Below are positions 34,394 through 42,807 of a DNA stretch of 64,000 nt, piece after piece; position 1 is the stretch's first letter, and every line of letters starts with the position of its first letter. Origin of the DNA: AP-15 sp963797115 (lineage in GTDB: Bacteria; Pseudomonadota; Alphaproteobacteria; ATCC43930; CGMCC-115725). A model generated the notes under the pieces. That model ran no database searches, had not been told where the DNA came from, and saw only the letters and a program-made list of their open reading frames with translations. The translations under genes and the position numbers were made by a program. Where the stretch lies: positions 3,472,001 through 3,536,000 of the forward strand of contig CAWCOH010000001.1 of assembly GCA_963797115.1 (NCBI GenBank), given 5' to 3'.

Positions 34394-35317
34394 ATGCGCA
34401 TCGCGGTGGTCGGCACGGGCGGCATCGGCGGACCCTATGGCGCCTCGCTGGCGGCGGCCGGGGCCGACGTCACCTTCGTTGCGCGCGGCGCGCATCTCGC
34501 GGCGATCCGTGAGAACGGACTGCGCGTCGAGGGGGACCGCGGCGAGACCCATATCCGCCCGGCCCAAGCCACCGACGATATCGCGAGCATCGGCACGGTC
34601 GATTTCGTGCTGCTCTGCGTCAAACTGTGGGACGTCGAAGCGGCCGGCGCGCAACTCCGCGCCGTCTTAGGGCCGGAGACTGCGGTCGTCCCATTGCAGA
34701 ATGGCGTCGACGCGGCCGAACGGCTGACCCCGCTCCTCGGACCCGAGGCGGTGATGGGCGGCACCGCCTTTGTCACCGGTAACATCGCCGCTCCCGGTGT
34801 GATCCGCCAGACGGGCACCTATCAGCGGATGACGTTCGGCGAGCTCGATGGCCGGCCCAGCGAGCGCGGCCAACGTCTGCTTGAACTGTGTGAAGCAGCC
34901 GGCTTTGAGGGTGTGCTAAGCCCTGATATCCGCGTCCCGATCTGGGAGAAGTTCCTTCTCTTGGTGCCCCTCAGCGGGCTCAATGCACTGACGCGGGTGC
35001 CCCTCGGCAGGTGGCGCGATGACCCCGATCTGTTCCCCCTCTACGAGGCGGCCCTGCGCGAAACCGTCGCAGTGGGTGAGGCCGAGGGAGTGAGATGGCC
35101 GCCCGACAGCGGCGAAAAGGTTATGGCGATGATGTGGTCGATGCCGCCCTACCACATGACATCGATGGGAAACGACTTGCTCCGCGGCAACCGGCTCGAG
35201 CTGCCGTGGTTCGCCGGCAAGGTCGTCGAGCTCGGCCGCCGCCACGGTATCCCGACCCCGGTCAACGGCTTCATCTATGCCGCACTCAAACCGCACATCC
35301 GCGGGACGCCGGCCTAG
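34394..35317 (+). CDS. 2-dehydropantoate 2-reductase (ketopantoate reductase) family protein
   Basis: 307 residues from ATG 34394, with AGGAG upstream. N-terminal Rossmann motif IAVVGTGGIGGPYGASLAAAG and VKLWDVEAAG, then PLQNGVDAAERL. The catalytic lysine is in IWEKFLLLVPLSGLNALTR, and glutamate/serine positions follow near GNDLLRGNRLELPWFAGKVVE. The reaction is NADPH-dependent reduction of 2-dehydropantoate to pantoate for coenzyme A synthesis. Many genomes carry several family members with other substrates, and no panB or panC is nearby, so I leave the symbol blank. Confidence 0.85.
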   Translation: MRIAVVGTGGIGGPYGASLAAAGADVTFVARGAHLAAIRENGLRVEGDRGETHIRPAQATDDIASIGTVDFVLLCVKLWDVEAAGAQLRAVLGPETAVVPLQNGVDAAERLTPLLGPEAVMGGTAFVTGNIAAPGVIRQTGTYQRMTFGELDGRPSERGQRLLELCEAAGFEGVLSPDIRVPIWEKFLLLVPLSGLNALTRVPLGRWRDDPDLFPLYEAALRETVAVGEAEGVRWPPDSGEKVMAMMWSMPPYHMTSMGNDLLRGNRLELPWFAGKVVELGRRHGIPTPVNGFIYAALKPHIRGTPA

Positions 35318-35728
35318 GGCGATGCTGCATGGCCATGCCGTTATTGTGATAATATTATTTATCGCTTGATTAACGACCATCGATGCGATATTATGATTAA
35401 CAGGCCAATCCGAGATTGCAGGAGAATCCCGCGTGGCGAGGCCATCGGCAATATCTGCCGTTACGGAAATTAACAACAGAGCCTGAATGTCTAACCCCCG
35501 CTGTCGGCTACGCGGCCGCCGCCCTAGGATTTCTGCGGGTGAGAAGGTGCCCCTCGCTGTTATTTTCCTGTAAAAAACAGCAAAAACAGCGAGGGCGGTC
35601 CCTCTATGGCTTGCCTCTGTACCCTCGTCGAGGGGGCGGCGTTGACAGGTTTTGGGTGCCTCAACTATGGTGCGCCGCGTTTGGCCATGCTTACCGTTGG
35701 CGCGGGTGTTGATATTGCGCTTCCCTGA
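35318..35728. other. Intergenic region upstream of the F0 operon
   Basis: 411 bases. The left end (35340-35405) is unusually AT-rich. At 35551-35561 and 35585-35595 an 11-base perfect inverted repeat (CCCTCGCTGTT / AACAGCGAGGG) encloses a 23-base loop with its own smaller repeat (CTGT-AAAAA-ACAG). The F0 operon promoter follows. No gene seen. Confidence 0.55.
35642..35671 (+). promoter_or_regulatory. Predicted promoter of the atpI-atpF operon
   Basis: TTGACA (35642-35647) and TATGGT (35666-35671) with an 18-base spacer, 57 bases before the atpI start. This is one of the best -35/-10 pairs in the window and fits the high expression expected of ATP synthase. Confidence 0.65.
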
Positions 35729-36097
35729 ATGAGCGACGGCAGGCCGACGGATCCTTTGGCGCGGCTTGGCGAGAAGATCGACAAGGCGCGGGCGGAGCGT
35801 GTCCGGCATCAGCCGGTGAAGGTCGACCGCTCGAACCTGCACCAGGGGCTCGGTCTTGGCCTTCGCATCGGCATCGAGCTGGTCGTCGCCGTGGGGGTCG
35901 CAACCGGATTGGGCTGGGCGATCGATCGCTGGCTCGGCACGCGGCCGTGGGGGATGATCGTGCTTTTCTTTCTCGGGGTCGCCGCCGGTATGCTCAACGT
36001 CTATCGCGCGGTCACGGGGATCAGCGGGGCGGTAGGTTATCGCAGGGACCGCGAGAGCGGTGCCGGCACAAAACAATGGGACGACGAGGACTGCTGA
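35729..36097 (+). CDS. atpI: ATP synthase protein I
   Basis: 122 residues. A charged cytoplasmic N-terminus (LARLGEKIDKARAERV) precedes two membrane helices (LRIGIELVVAVGVATGLGWAID and WGMIVLFFLGVAAGMLNVYRA). This is the alphaproteobacterial AtpI/AtpQ-like form, longer at the N-terminus than that of E. coli. It assists c-ring assembly. It is first gene of the F0 operon, one base before the atpB start. Confidence 0.88.
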   Translation: MSDGRPTDPLARLGEKIDKARAERVRHQPVKVDRSNLHQGLGLGLRIGIELVVAVGVATGLGWAIDRWLGTRPWGMIVLFFLGVAAGMLNVYRAVTGISGAVGYRRDRESGAGTKQWDDEDC

Positions 36098-36098
36098 A

Positions 36099-36833
36099 TT
36101 GGCGATAGAAATCGCACCGCTCCATCAATTCGAGATCCATCGTCTCGTCCCGATTCACATCGGCGGGCTCGACGTCTCATTCACCAACTCGGCGTTGCTG
36201 ATGAGCATTGCGGTGGCGTTGATCACCGCGCTCGTCGTCTTTGGTACCCGCAAGCGCGCTCTCGTCCCCGGCCGTTGGCAGTCGCTGGCGGAGATGAGCT
36301 ACGAGTTTGTCGCCGACATGGTCGAGACCAATGTCGGGCATGGCGGGCGCGAATTCTTTCCGTTTGTCTTCACGCTCTTCATGTTCATTCTGTTCGCCAA
36401 CTTCTTGGGGTTGATCCCCTACGCCTACACCGTCACCAGCCAGATCGTCGTCACCTTCGCGCTCGCCGCGGTCGTGTTCATCGGGGTGACGATCGTCGGC
36501 ATCGTCCGGCACGGCTTCGGCTTCCTGCGATTGTTTGTGCCCGCGGGAGTGCCGCCGGTGCTGCTGCTGCTGCTCGTACCGATCGAGCTGCTGTCCTACT
36601 GCATCCGCCCGTTCACTCTGGCGATCCGGCTGTTCGCCAACATGCTGGCCGGGCATACGATGCTGGCGATTTTCGCCGGCTTCGCCGCGAGCATCGGCGT
36701 CGTTTTTGGCATCCTACCGCTCGGCATCGACATTCTGCTCATCGCCCTCGAAGTGCTCGTCGCTGCACTGCAGGCCTATGTCTTCGCGATACTCGCCTGT
36801 CTCTATCTCAGCGACTCCATCCACCTACATTGA
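36099..36833 (+). CDS. atpB: F0F1 ATP synthase subunit a
   Basis: 244 residues from TTG 36099, with GAGGA upstream; the first residues LHQFEIHRLVPIHIGGLDVSFTNSA match the family start, so the longer reading from 36060 is rejected. Multi-pass membrane protein forming the proton half-channels. The essential arginine is in TLAIRLFANMLAGH, and YSQIV-like helix NFLGLIPYAYTVTSQ is recognisable. It works against the c-ring encoded next. Second gene of the F0 operon. Confidence 0.96.
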   Translation: MAIEIAPLHQFEIHRLVPIHIGGLDVSFTNSALLMSIAVALITALVVFGTRKRALVPGRWQSLAEMSYEFVADMVETNVGHGGREFFPFVFTLFMFILFANFLGLIPYAYTVTSQIVVTFALAAVVFIGVTIVGIVRHGFGFLRLFVPAGVPPVLLLLLVPIELLSYCIRPFTLAIRLFANMLAGHTMLAIFAGFAASIGVVFGILPLGIDILLIALEVLVAALQAYVFAILACLYLSDSIHLH

Positions 36834-36867
36834 CGCGCCTGATCACCCCGAACCTACGGAAAATCAA

Positions 36868-37095
36868 ATGGATCTCGCTTCCGCCAAAATGATCGGAGCC
36901 GGCCTTGCGTGCATTGCCCTCGTCGGGGCCGGGATCGGCATCGGCAATGTATTTTCGGCACTGATCAGCTCGGTCGCCCGCAATCCGGCAGCACAGGGGC
37001 AGGTGCAGCCATTTGCCTTTCTCGGCTTTGCACTGGCCGAGGCAACCGGCCTCTTCGGCCTTGCCATCGCCTTCCTGATCCTCTTCGTCTTCTGA
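36868..37095 (+). CDS. atpE: F0F1 ATP synthase subunit c
   Basis: 75 residues, two membrane hairpin helices. GAGIGIGNVFSALISSVARNP is the glycine-rich first helix and loop. The proton-carrying glutamate is in FALAEATGLFGLAIAF. The RNP loop that contacts F1 is present. Ion-site residues are of the proton type, without the Q/S/T pattern of sodium-binding rings. Downstream, a palindromic repeat separates it from atpF'. Confidence 0.96.
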   Translation: MDLASAKMIGAGLACIALVGAGIGIGNVFSALISSVARNPAAQGQVQPFAFLGFALAEATGLFGLAIAFLILFVF

Positions 37096-37135
37096 AGCCT
37101 CCTCGGAATGGTCGTCGTGAGTTCCGCTAACACCT

Positions 37136-37218
37136 CGTCATTCCCGCGAAAGCGGGAACCCAGGGACGTCAATGAACTGCGTGGCTGCTCCTGGACCCCC
37201 GCTTTCGCGGGGGTGACG
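37136..37218. repeat. Palindromic repeat between atpE and atpF'
   Basis: CGTCATTCCCGCGAAAGCGGG (from 37136) and CCCGCTTTCGCGGGGGTGACG (to 37218) form a long imperfect inverted repeat around a central spacer. It belongs to the common ATTCCCGCGAAAGCGGGAA repeat class of proteobacteria. It lies inside an operon, where the hairpin could raise atpE mRNA stability relative to downstream genes. Confidence 0.8.
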
Positions 37219-37253
37219 ATCACGGCTGCGGCCTGACGAGAAGGCGATCGGCC

Positions 37254-37751
37254 GTGCCGCAACTCGACGTATCGACATTCGCGCCGCAGCTCGTCTGGCT
37301 GGCGATTACATTCGTTGTACTCTACCTGCTGATGTCCAGGATCGGGCTGCCGCAGGTTGGCGCGATAATCGAGGCACGGCGCAAGCGCCTCGATGACGAC
37401 CTCGCGCGCGCTGCCGAGATCAAGGCGGAGGCAGAGGCGGTCGTTGCGAATTATCAGCGGATGATGGCCGAGGCGCGCGCCCAGGCTCAGGCGACCATCA
37501 AGGAGCGTACCGACCAGTTTGCAGCCGAGGCCGCCCAGCGGCAGCGGCAGCTCGCCGAGGCGTTGGCCGGGCAGACACGGGCGGCCGAGCGAGAGATCGG
37601 GGCGGCGAAAGAACGGGCATTCACCGAGATCCGCAATGTCGCTGTCGATGTCGCCCGTTCGGTTACCGAAAAGCTGACCGGCTCGGCGGCCGATCAAGCA
37701 CAACTGGTGCCGGCGGTCGATCGAGCCATGGCAGAGCGTTTGGGCCGATGA
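37254..37751 (+). CDS. atpF': F0F1 ATP synthase subunit b'
   Basis: 165 residues from GTG 37254. One N-terminal membrane helix (FAPQLVWLAITFVVLYLLMSRIGLP) and a long Ala/Glu/Arg-rich coiled coil with RRKRLDDDLARAAEIKAEAE. It forms the heterodimeric peripheral stalk with subunit b, as in alphaproteobacteria and cyanobacteria. Its stop overlaps the start of atpF by four bases. Confidence 0.92.
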   Translation: MPQLDVSTFAPQLVWLAITFVVLYLLMSRIGLPQVGAIIEARRKRLDDDLARAAEIKAEAEAVVANYQRMMAEARAQAQATIKERTDQFAAEAAQRQRQLAEALAGQTRAAEREIGAAKERAFTEIRNVAVDVARSVTEKLTGSAADQAQLVPAVDRAMAERLGR

Positions 37752-38236
37752 TGCCGCTTCTGGAGGATCCCGAATTCTGGGTCGTCCTTGCGGTCGTAAT
37801 TTTCGCCATCGGTGTGTGGAAGCCGGCGCGCCGAGCGATCCTCGGTGGGCTCGATGCCCGTGCCGCGCGTATCCGTGACGAGCTCGCTGCGGCCCAGCGC
37901 CTTCGCGAAGAAGCCGAGCGGATGCTCGAAACGTACCAGCAGCAGCGGGCTGCGGCCGAAGCCGAAGCGATCCTTGCCCACGCAAGAGACGAGGCGGAGC
38001 GCGTCGCGGCGCAGGCCGCGCGCAATCTCGAGGAGACGCTGGCGCGGCGCCGGCGGCTGGCCGAGGAGCGGATCGCGCAGGAGGAGGCTAAGGCGCTCGC
38101 CGAAATCCGCACTATCACAGTGGATGTCGCGATTTCGGCGGCTCGCCAAGTCATCACCGCGGAGCTCGACGAGAAGCGCGGCGCCGCATTGATCGACGCC
38201 GCGATCGCCGGCCTACCCCAGCAATTGCAGCATTAG
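37748..38236 (+). CDS. atpF: F0F1 ATP synthase subunit b
   Basis: 162 residues. N-terminal membrane anchor (DPEFWVVLAVVIFAIGVWKP) and coiled coil with ARAARIRDELAAAQRLREEAERML. It pairs with b' to hold the F1 head static. Last gene of the F0 operon; the F1 genes are not in the window, as is usual for alphaproteobacteria where F0 and F1 operons are separate. It converges on the acyltransferase fusion 18 bases away. Confidence 0.94.
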   Translation: MMPLLEDPEFWVVLAVVIFAIGVWKPARRAILGGLDARAARIRDELAAAQRLREEAERMLETYQQQRAAAEAEAILAHARDEAERVAAQAARNLEETLARRRRLAEERIAQEEAKALAEIRTITVDVAISAARQVITAELDEKRGAALIDAAIAGLPQQLQH

Positions 38237-38254
38237 CCGCGCAGCAGCCGAAAC

Positions 38255-41200
38255 CTATGCGGCCGCTACGCTGTGCCGCGAGAGGACAAGCCGCGCTACA
38301 CTAACAAGATCGGCCTTGCCCGATCCGAGGAGCGGCAGCTTGTCGACGACGACCACCTCGCCCGGCGCCATCAAATCGGACGCGCCCTTGGCTCTCATAT
38401 GGGCCTGGAAGGTGGCGCGCGTCGCCCCGTCTTTTTCAGTGACGAGCACAAGCCGTTCGCCGCGGCGCGGATCGGGTTCGGTGACGACCGCCGATTGCGC
38501 GTCGGGCCACAGCTCCGATGCCAGGCTCTCGACTCCGGCGAGCGAGATCATCTCGCCGCCGATCTTGGCGAAGCGCTTGGCGCGGCCCTTGATTGCCACG
38601 AACCCGTCACGGTCGATCGTCACGATGTCTCCGGTATCATGCCATCCCTCTGGCGGCGGCTGCAGGATGCCGGGTCGATCGACTTTGAGGTAGCCGAGCA
38701 TCACGTTGGGGCCGCGCACATAGAGGCGACCGCCTTCATCGATGCCCTCGACCGGGTCGAGGCGCGCTTCGATGCCGGGCAACAATCGCCCGACCGTGCC
38801 GAACCGGTTGAACATTGGCGTATTGAGTGCGAGCGCGGGTGCCGTTTCCGTGACACCGTAGCCTTCGAGAATGCGCAGCCCGAATTTTTCGGCCCACAGC
38901 CGCCGCGTCGCCTCCTTGACCGGCTCCGCACCCGCCAGCACGTAGCGCAGCGAGCGAAAATCATAGGGATGCGCCGCGCGCCCGTAGCCTGACAGAAAGG
39001 TGTCGGTGCCGAAGAGGATCGTCGCGTTGGTTCCATAGACCAGTTCCGGAACAACGCGATAATGCAAGGGTGAGGGGTAGAGAACGATGGGAACACCGGA
39101 AACGAGCGGCAGAACCAGCCCGACGGTCAGCCCGAAGGCGTGGAACACGGGCAGCGTGTTGAACACCTTGTCGCTGCGGCCAAAGTCGATGCGGGCCGCT
39201 GCCTGGGCTGCGTTGCACAGCATGTTGCGATGCGAAAGCACGACCCCCTTCGGCAGCCCCTCCGAGCCTGATGTGAACAGGATTGCGGCCGCATCATCGG
39301 GGTTGCGCCGAACGAGGGCGCGGCGATAGTGGAGGAGGGCGCGGATCTTGTCGGCGAGCGAAATCCCGCCGCGCAAATCCTCGAGGTAGACGATGCGGAT
39401 CGTCTCGCCGAGCGTGCCGACCAACTGGCCGAGCCTGGCCCGTTCGACAAAGCCGCGCGAGGTGATGATCGTTCTCATCTCGGCCGCAGTGCAGGCGCCC
39501 AGGATATTGCTGGCGCCGGCAGTGAAGTTGATCAGTGCCGGGACGCGTCCTGCCGACATCGCGCCGAGCAAAGTCGCGGCAGCAGCATTGGCGTTGGGCA
39601 GCATCACGCCGATTGCTTCACCTTCAGTGGCAAGTGGCGCGAACTTGCGCGCGAGCACGCGCGCCCCGACAAGAAGCTTGCGATAGCTGAGCTTGCCGGC
39701 GACCGGGTCCTCGACCGCGACACGCCGCCAGCCTTGGATTTTCGCGGCGTCGACCACCGCGTCGACGACCGTGCGGTCTGTAGGCGTCGTGCGGAAGATC
39801 AAGTCGGACATGATCTGATAGAGCATCGCCCCCGCCGCCTGACGGCGCGCCTTGCCCTTGAGCGCATCGTCGACGGTAAGACGCACCGGCTCGAGCACGG
39901 TGACCCTGACCTTGGGGAACCAGCGGCGCCGGACCTGATCGCGGCCGAGCCTGGAAAAGATCGTGGCCTCCAGACCCTCGATGCGCACCGGCACCACCAT
40001 GGCACCCGATTTCTCGGCCACCAACGCTGCTCCGTCATAGACCTTCATCAGTTGGCCGGTGACCGTGATGCGACCCTCCGGGAAGATCACCAATGTGTCG
40101 CCGTTTCTGACCGCCTGGATCAGCTTCCGAGTCGCAAGCGGCCTGGCGGGATCGAGCGGCATCGCACGCGTCAGCTTCAGGAGAGGCCTCACCCACCAGC
40201 GCCGCGAGAAATCGTGATCGACCGCGAAGACCGGTTCCTTGTCGAGGATCGAAAGCGCGACGGCGCCGTCGAGAAAGCTCACATGATTGAGTGCGATGAT
40301 CGGGTTGGGTCCCGCCTTGTCGAGATTTTCGCCCCCCTTGATCTCGAGCCGGTAAAAGGCGCGCAGCAGGATCGACAGAAAGTCGTGGAGGGGGCTGGTC
40401 GGCATGGTCTTGCCGATCCACAAGACGGCAAGAAAAGCGAGGCTCGCGATGCCGAGGAACAGCACTGGGATACCGACCCCGACCTTCTGCAAGAGCGCTA
40501 CGAGGAGCGCGCCGCCGACCATGAACGCAGCGTTGAGCACATTGACGGCGGCGACGACGCGGGCGCGCCGTTGGGGTGCCGCCCAGGCCTGGATCGCCGC
40601 GAAGGACGGCACGATCATCAGCCCGCCCGCAACGGCGAGAATCCCGAGATCAATGGCGGCATGCCAGGCGATCGGCCGGGCAAAAAACGCCGACGGCGCC
40701 AAAGCTGTGATCGCGTCTGCCGCACGCAAGCGCAGTAGCGCCAATCCGAGATCAAGCGCACAGAGCCCGATCAGCAGCGCCCCGACGGCAGTAGGCAGCA
40801 GCACGATCCGCCCTGCCGATAGCCAGGCGGCAAGGGCGGAACCGACCCCGATGGCGACCGCGAAGACCGCGAGGAAGATGGTCACGACAGTCTCGGCGCC
40901 GCCAAGCGTGTGCACGACGAGCGGCGGCAGCAGCGACAGAAGGATTGCGCCGACCAGCCAAAATATGCTGGTGACCACGGCGCAGCGCCAAAGCCGCGTA
41001 TCCGCCCACAACTCGCCGAGCAACCGGCGGGTAGAGCCCAGGATGTTGGGGTCGATCGCGAGATCCGGCGCCGCCCGACCGGTCTTCGGGATAAAGAGGC
41101 TGGCGGCCCAGCACAGGATGGCAAAGACCATCAGAGTGACGGCGAGCACGGCAGGATCGCCACCGTCCTTCATCGCGATGCCGCCGGCGATGGTTCCGCC

Positions 41201-41659
41201 GAGGATCGCCAGAAAGGTTGCACCCTCGACTAGGGCGTTGCCTGCCGGCAGTTCCTCCCGCGTCAGATGGTCAGGAAGAATGCCGTATTTGATCGGCCCG
41301 AACAAAGCTCCGATGAGGCCGAACAAAAACAAGGCCCCGAACAGCAATGGCAGCGAATTCAGCTCGAAACCAGCGACGGCGATAGCCGCTGCTCCAATTT
41401 CGACGAGCTTCAGCAGGCGCGCCACCGAGGCCTTGTCGAAGCGATCGGCGATCTCGCCGCCTGAAGCCGACAACAGGAAAAACGGCGCGATGAAAATGCC
41501 GCCTGCCAGCGTCACCAGCGCTTCCCCGGTCGCGCCGCCAATCTTGAACAGGATCAGCAGGACGAGCGCGTTTTTCAGGAGATTGTCGTTGAAGGCAGAG
41601 AAGAACTGGCACCAGAAGAGTGGCGCAAAGCGCCGGCAGGCGAGGAGTGATTGCGACAT
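38255..41659 (-). CDS. LplT-PlsC-acyl-ligase fusion (Aas-like phospholipid recycling enzyme)
   Basis: 1134 residues in three parts. Residues about 1-420 are an MFS transporter of the LplT type (FFSAFNDNLLKNALVLLILF). Residues about 440-620 are a PlsC acyltransferase with ALNHVSFLDGAVAL (HxxxxD-type motif, here NHVSFLD) and FPEGRITVTG. Residues about 650-1130 are an AMP-forming acyl-ligase with ILFTSGSEGLPKGVVLSH, LEGYGVTETAPALALN, GWHDTGDIVTID and the C-terminal lysine region GSGKADLV. It would import lysophospholipid and reacylate it at the inner membrane. E. coli splits this into LplT and Aas. Confidence 0.9.
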   Translation of the reverse strand: MSQSLLACRRFAPLFWCQFFSAFNDNLLKNALVLLILFKIGGATGEALVTLAGGIFIAPFFLLSASGGEIADRFDKASVARLLKLVEIGAAAIAVAGFELNSLPLLFGALFLFGLIGALFGPIKYGILPDHLTREELPAGNALVEGATFLAILGGTIAGGIAMKDGGDPAVLAVTLMVFAILCWAASLFIPKTGRAAPDLAIDPNILGSTRRLLGELWADTRLWRCAVVTSIFWLVGAILLSLLPPLVVHTLGGAETVVTIFLAVFAVAIGVGSALAAWLSAGRIVLLPTAVGALLIGLCALDLGLALLRLRAADAITALAPSAFFARPIAWHAAIDLGILAVAGGLMIVPSFAAIQAWAAPQRRARVVAAVNVLNAAFMVGGALLVALLQKVGVGIPVLFLGIASLAFLAVLWIGKTMPTSPLHDFLSILLRAFYRLEIKGGENLDKAGPNPIIALNHVSFLDGAVALSILDKEPVFAVDHDFSRRWWVRPLLKLTRAMPLDPARPLATRKLIQAVRNGDTLVIFPEGRITVTGQLMKVYDGAALVAEKSGAMVVPVRIEGLEATIFSRLGRDQVRRRWFPKVRVTVLEPVRLTVDDALKGKARRQAAGAMLYQIMSDLIFRTTPTDRTVVDAVVDAAKIQGWRRVAVEDPVAGKLSYRKLLVGARVLARKFAPLATEGEAIGVMLPNANAAAATLLGAMSAGRVPALINFTAGASNILGACTAAEMRTIITSRGFVERARLGQLVGTLGETIRIVYLEDLRGGISLADKIRALLHYRRALVRRNPDDAAAILFTSGSEGLPKGVVLSHRNMLCNAAQAAARIDFGRSDKVFNTLPVFHAFGLTVGLVLPLVSGVPIVLYPSPLHYRVVPELVYGTNATILFGTDTFLSGYGRAAHPYDFRSLRYVLAGAEPVKEATRRLWAEKFGLRILEGYGVTETAPALALNTPMFNRFGTVGRLLPGIEARLDPVEGIDEGGRLYVRGPNVMLGYLKVDRPGILQPPPEGWHDTGDIVTIDRDGFVAIKGRAKRFAKIGGEMISLAGVESLASELWPDAQSAVVTEPDPRRGERLVLVTEKDGATRATFQAHMRAKGASDLMAPGEVVVVDKLPLLGSGKADLVSVARLVLSRHSVAAA

Positions 41660-41694
41660 CGATCCCTCCGAGGATCAGGGCGGCATCCCGCCGT

Positions 41695-41973
41695 TCAGCT
41701 TTGTCCTTTTGCGACGTCCATCAACAGACGCTCGGTCTTGGCGTCCTCGAGCCGGTATACGAGCTTGCCGGCTTCGTCATTGTCGCGGATCGTCTTGGTC
41801 AGGGTGATGCAGGACTGGACAAGCATAACCACCCCCATGGCGAGATAACCCTTCATCGCGAGGTCGATCGGCATCAGGGCGATGCCGCCGACGACCATCG
41901 CGGGTGCGGCGGCGAAGGAGACATAGGTAAAGACAATCCAGGACTGACTGTGGTGAAGGATTGGTTGATTCAT
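41695..41973 (-). CDS. YiaA/YiaB-like two-helix membrane protein
   Basis: 92 residues. Two membrane hairpins: SWIVFTYVSFAAAPAMVVGGI and KGYLAMGVVMLVQSCITLTKTIRDNDEA, then a cytoplasmic tail with LEDAKTERLL. The YiaAB family is short and of unknown function. It lies 38 bases after the PspA-like gene on the same strand and may be part of the same envelope-stress unit. Confidence 0.75.
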   Translation of the reverse strand: MNQPILHHSQSWIVFTYVSFAAAPAMVVGGIALMPIDLAMKGYLAMGVVMLVQSCITLTKTIRDNDEAGKLVYRLEDAKTERLLMDVAKGQS

Positions 41974-42011
41974 GGTCGCATTCCGATCGATTTGGAGTGT
42001 GGGGGATGAGA

Positions 42012-42722
42012 TCAGGCGCTGGAAGCGGACCGGCCGCTGGCGACGCGTTGCCTCAGCCGGGCGAGCACGTCGTCGGCATTGGGCCTGAGGCGGGGGCCGA
42101 AGCCCTCGGCCGAGAGCTTTTCGGCGACGGCGTTCGGGCCGGTCGCCGCATCGAGCGCATCGAACGCGGCCTCGGCGGCATCGGCCTCGACCTGTCGTTC
42201 ACGCAGGCGAGAAAGGGTCGTCTCGGCCTCGGCGAGCGTGCCCTCGAAGATCGGCGGGGTCTCGATGCGGCCGCGACGTGCGACGCGAACCGCCTCCGCC
42301 GCCCGTGCGATCCGCCGCCCCCGTTCGAGTTGCGAGAACCGCACCTGCTGCTGCAGCACGTGTCCCTTCAGCCTGGCGATTTCGGCGGTGAAAAGGGCGC
42401 GCGCCGTTGCCGAAGCATCGCGCTCAGCCTCAAGGGTGGCGATTGCCTCCGCCGCCTCGGTCGCGAGGTCGTCGCGGCCGGCTTCGATGGCGGCGACGGC
42501 CCGCGTTTCCAGGTCCTCGATCCGGGCACGGGTCGCATCTAGCCGCTGGCCTTCCTGGTCCTGCTGCGCGATGGCGATCGCCAGCGCCTTTTTCGCCCTG
42601 TCGAGCGCCCCGGCGGCATCGCGCATTTGCTGGTCGAGGATTACCAGTGCATGCTGATTGGCGACTTCCTCGGCAATCGTGATGGTCCGTCCACGGACCA
42701 AGGTAATCAGGGTCTTAAGCAT
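42012..42722 (-). CDS. PspA/IM30-family coiled-coil protein
   Basis: 236 residues from ATG 42722, with GGAGGG upstream; the ATG at 42737 lies inside the operator region. Begins MLKTLITLVRGRTITIAEEV, then long coiled coil (LDQQMRDAAGALDRAKKAL and IEDLETRAVAAIEAGRDDLA), as in PspA family proteins that bind the inner membrane under stress. The helix-1 amphipathic segment is short. Expression is probably controlled by the divergent TetR gene through the palindromes at 42737-42785. The downstream YiaAB-like gene supports a membrane role. Confidence 0.78.
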   Translation of the reverse strand: MLKTLITLVRGRTITIAEEVANQHALVILDQQMRDAAGALDRAKKALAIAIAQQDQEGQRLDATRARIEDLETRAVAAIEAGRDDLATEAAEAIATLEAERDASATARALFTAEIARLKGHVLQQQVRFSQLERGRRIARAAEAVRVARRGRIETPPIFEGTLAEAETTLSRLRERQVEADAAEAAFDALDAATGPNAVAEKLSAEGFGPRLRPNADDVLARLRQRVASGRSASSA

Positions 42723-42736
42723 CTGCCCTCCGTACA

Positions 42737-42785
42737 ATGAACATTGTTCATACGGCTAAATAGGCATGAGATGAACGTCGTTCAA
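42737..42785. promoter_or_regulatory. Two palindromic operator sites between pspA-like and tetR-like genes
   Basis: ATGAACATTGTTCAT (42737-42751) and ATGAACGTCGTTCAA (42771-42785) share the consensus TGAAC-n3-GTTCA and lie 34 bases centre to centre, about three helical turns. Such dyads are typical TetR-family operators. The first abuts the pspA-like ribosome site and the second the tetR-like leader, so the regulator probably represses both directions. Confidence 0.72.
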
Positions 42786-42807
42786 GGGTGTTCTTGGACC
42801 GCTTTCA

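Noticed and set aside
39329..41807. Two plus-strand open frames of over 460 codons opposite the acyltransferase fusion
   Set aside because: High-GC antisense frames without signatures; the minus strand encodes three well-conserved domains.
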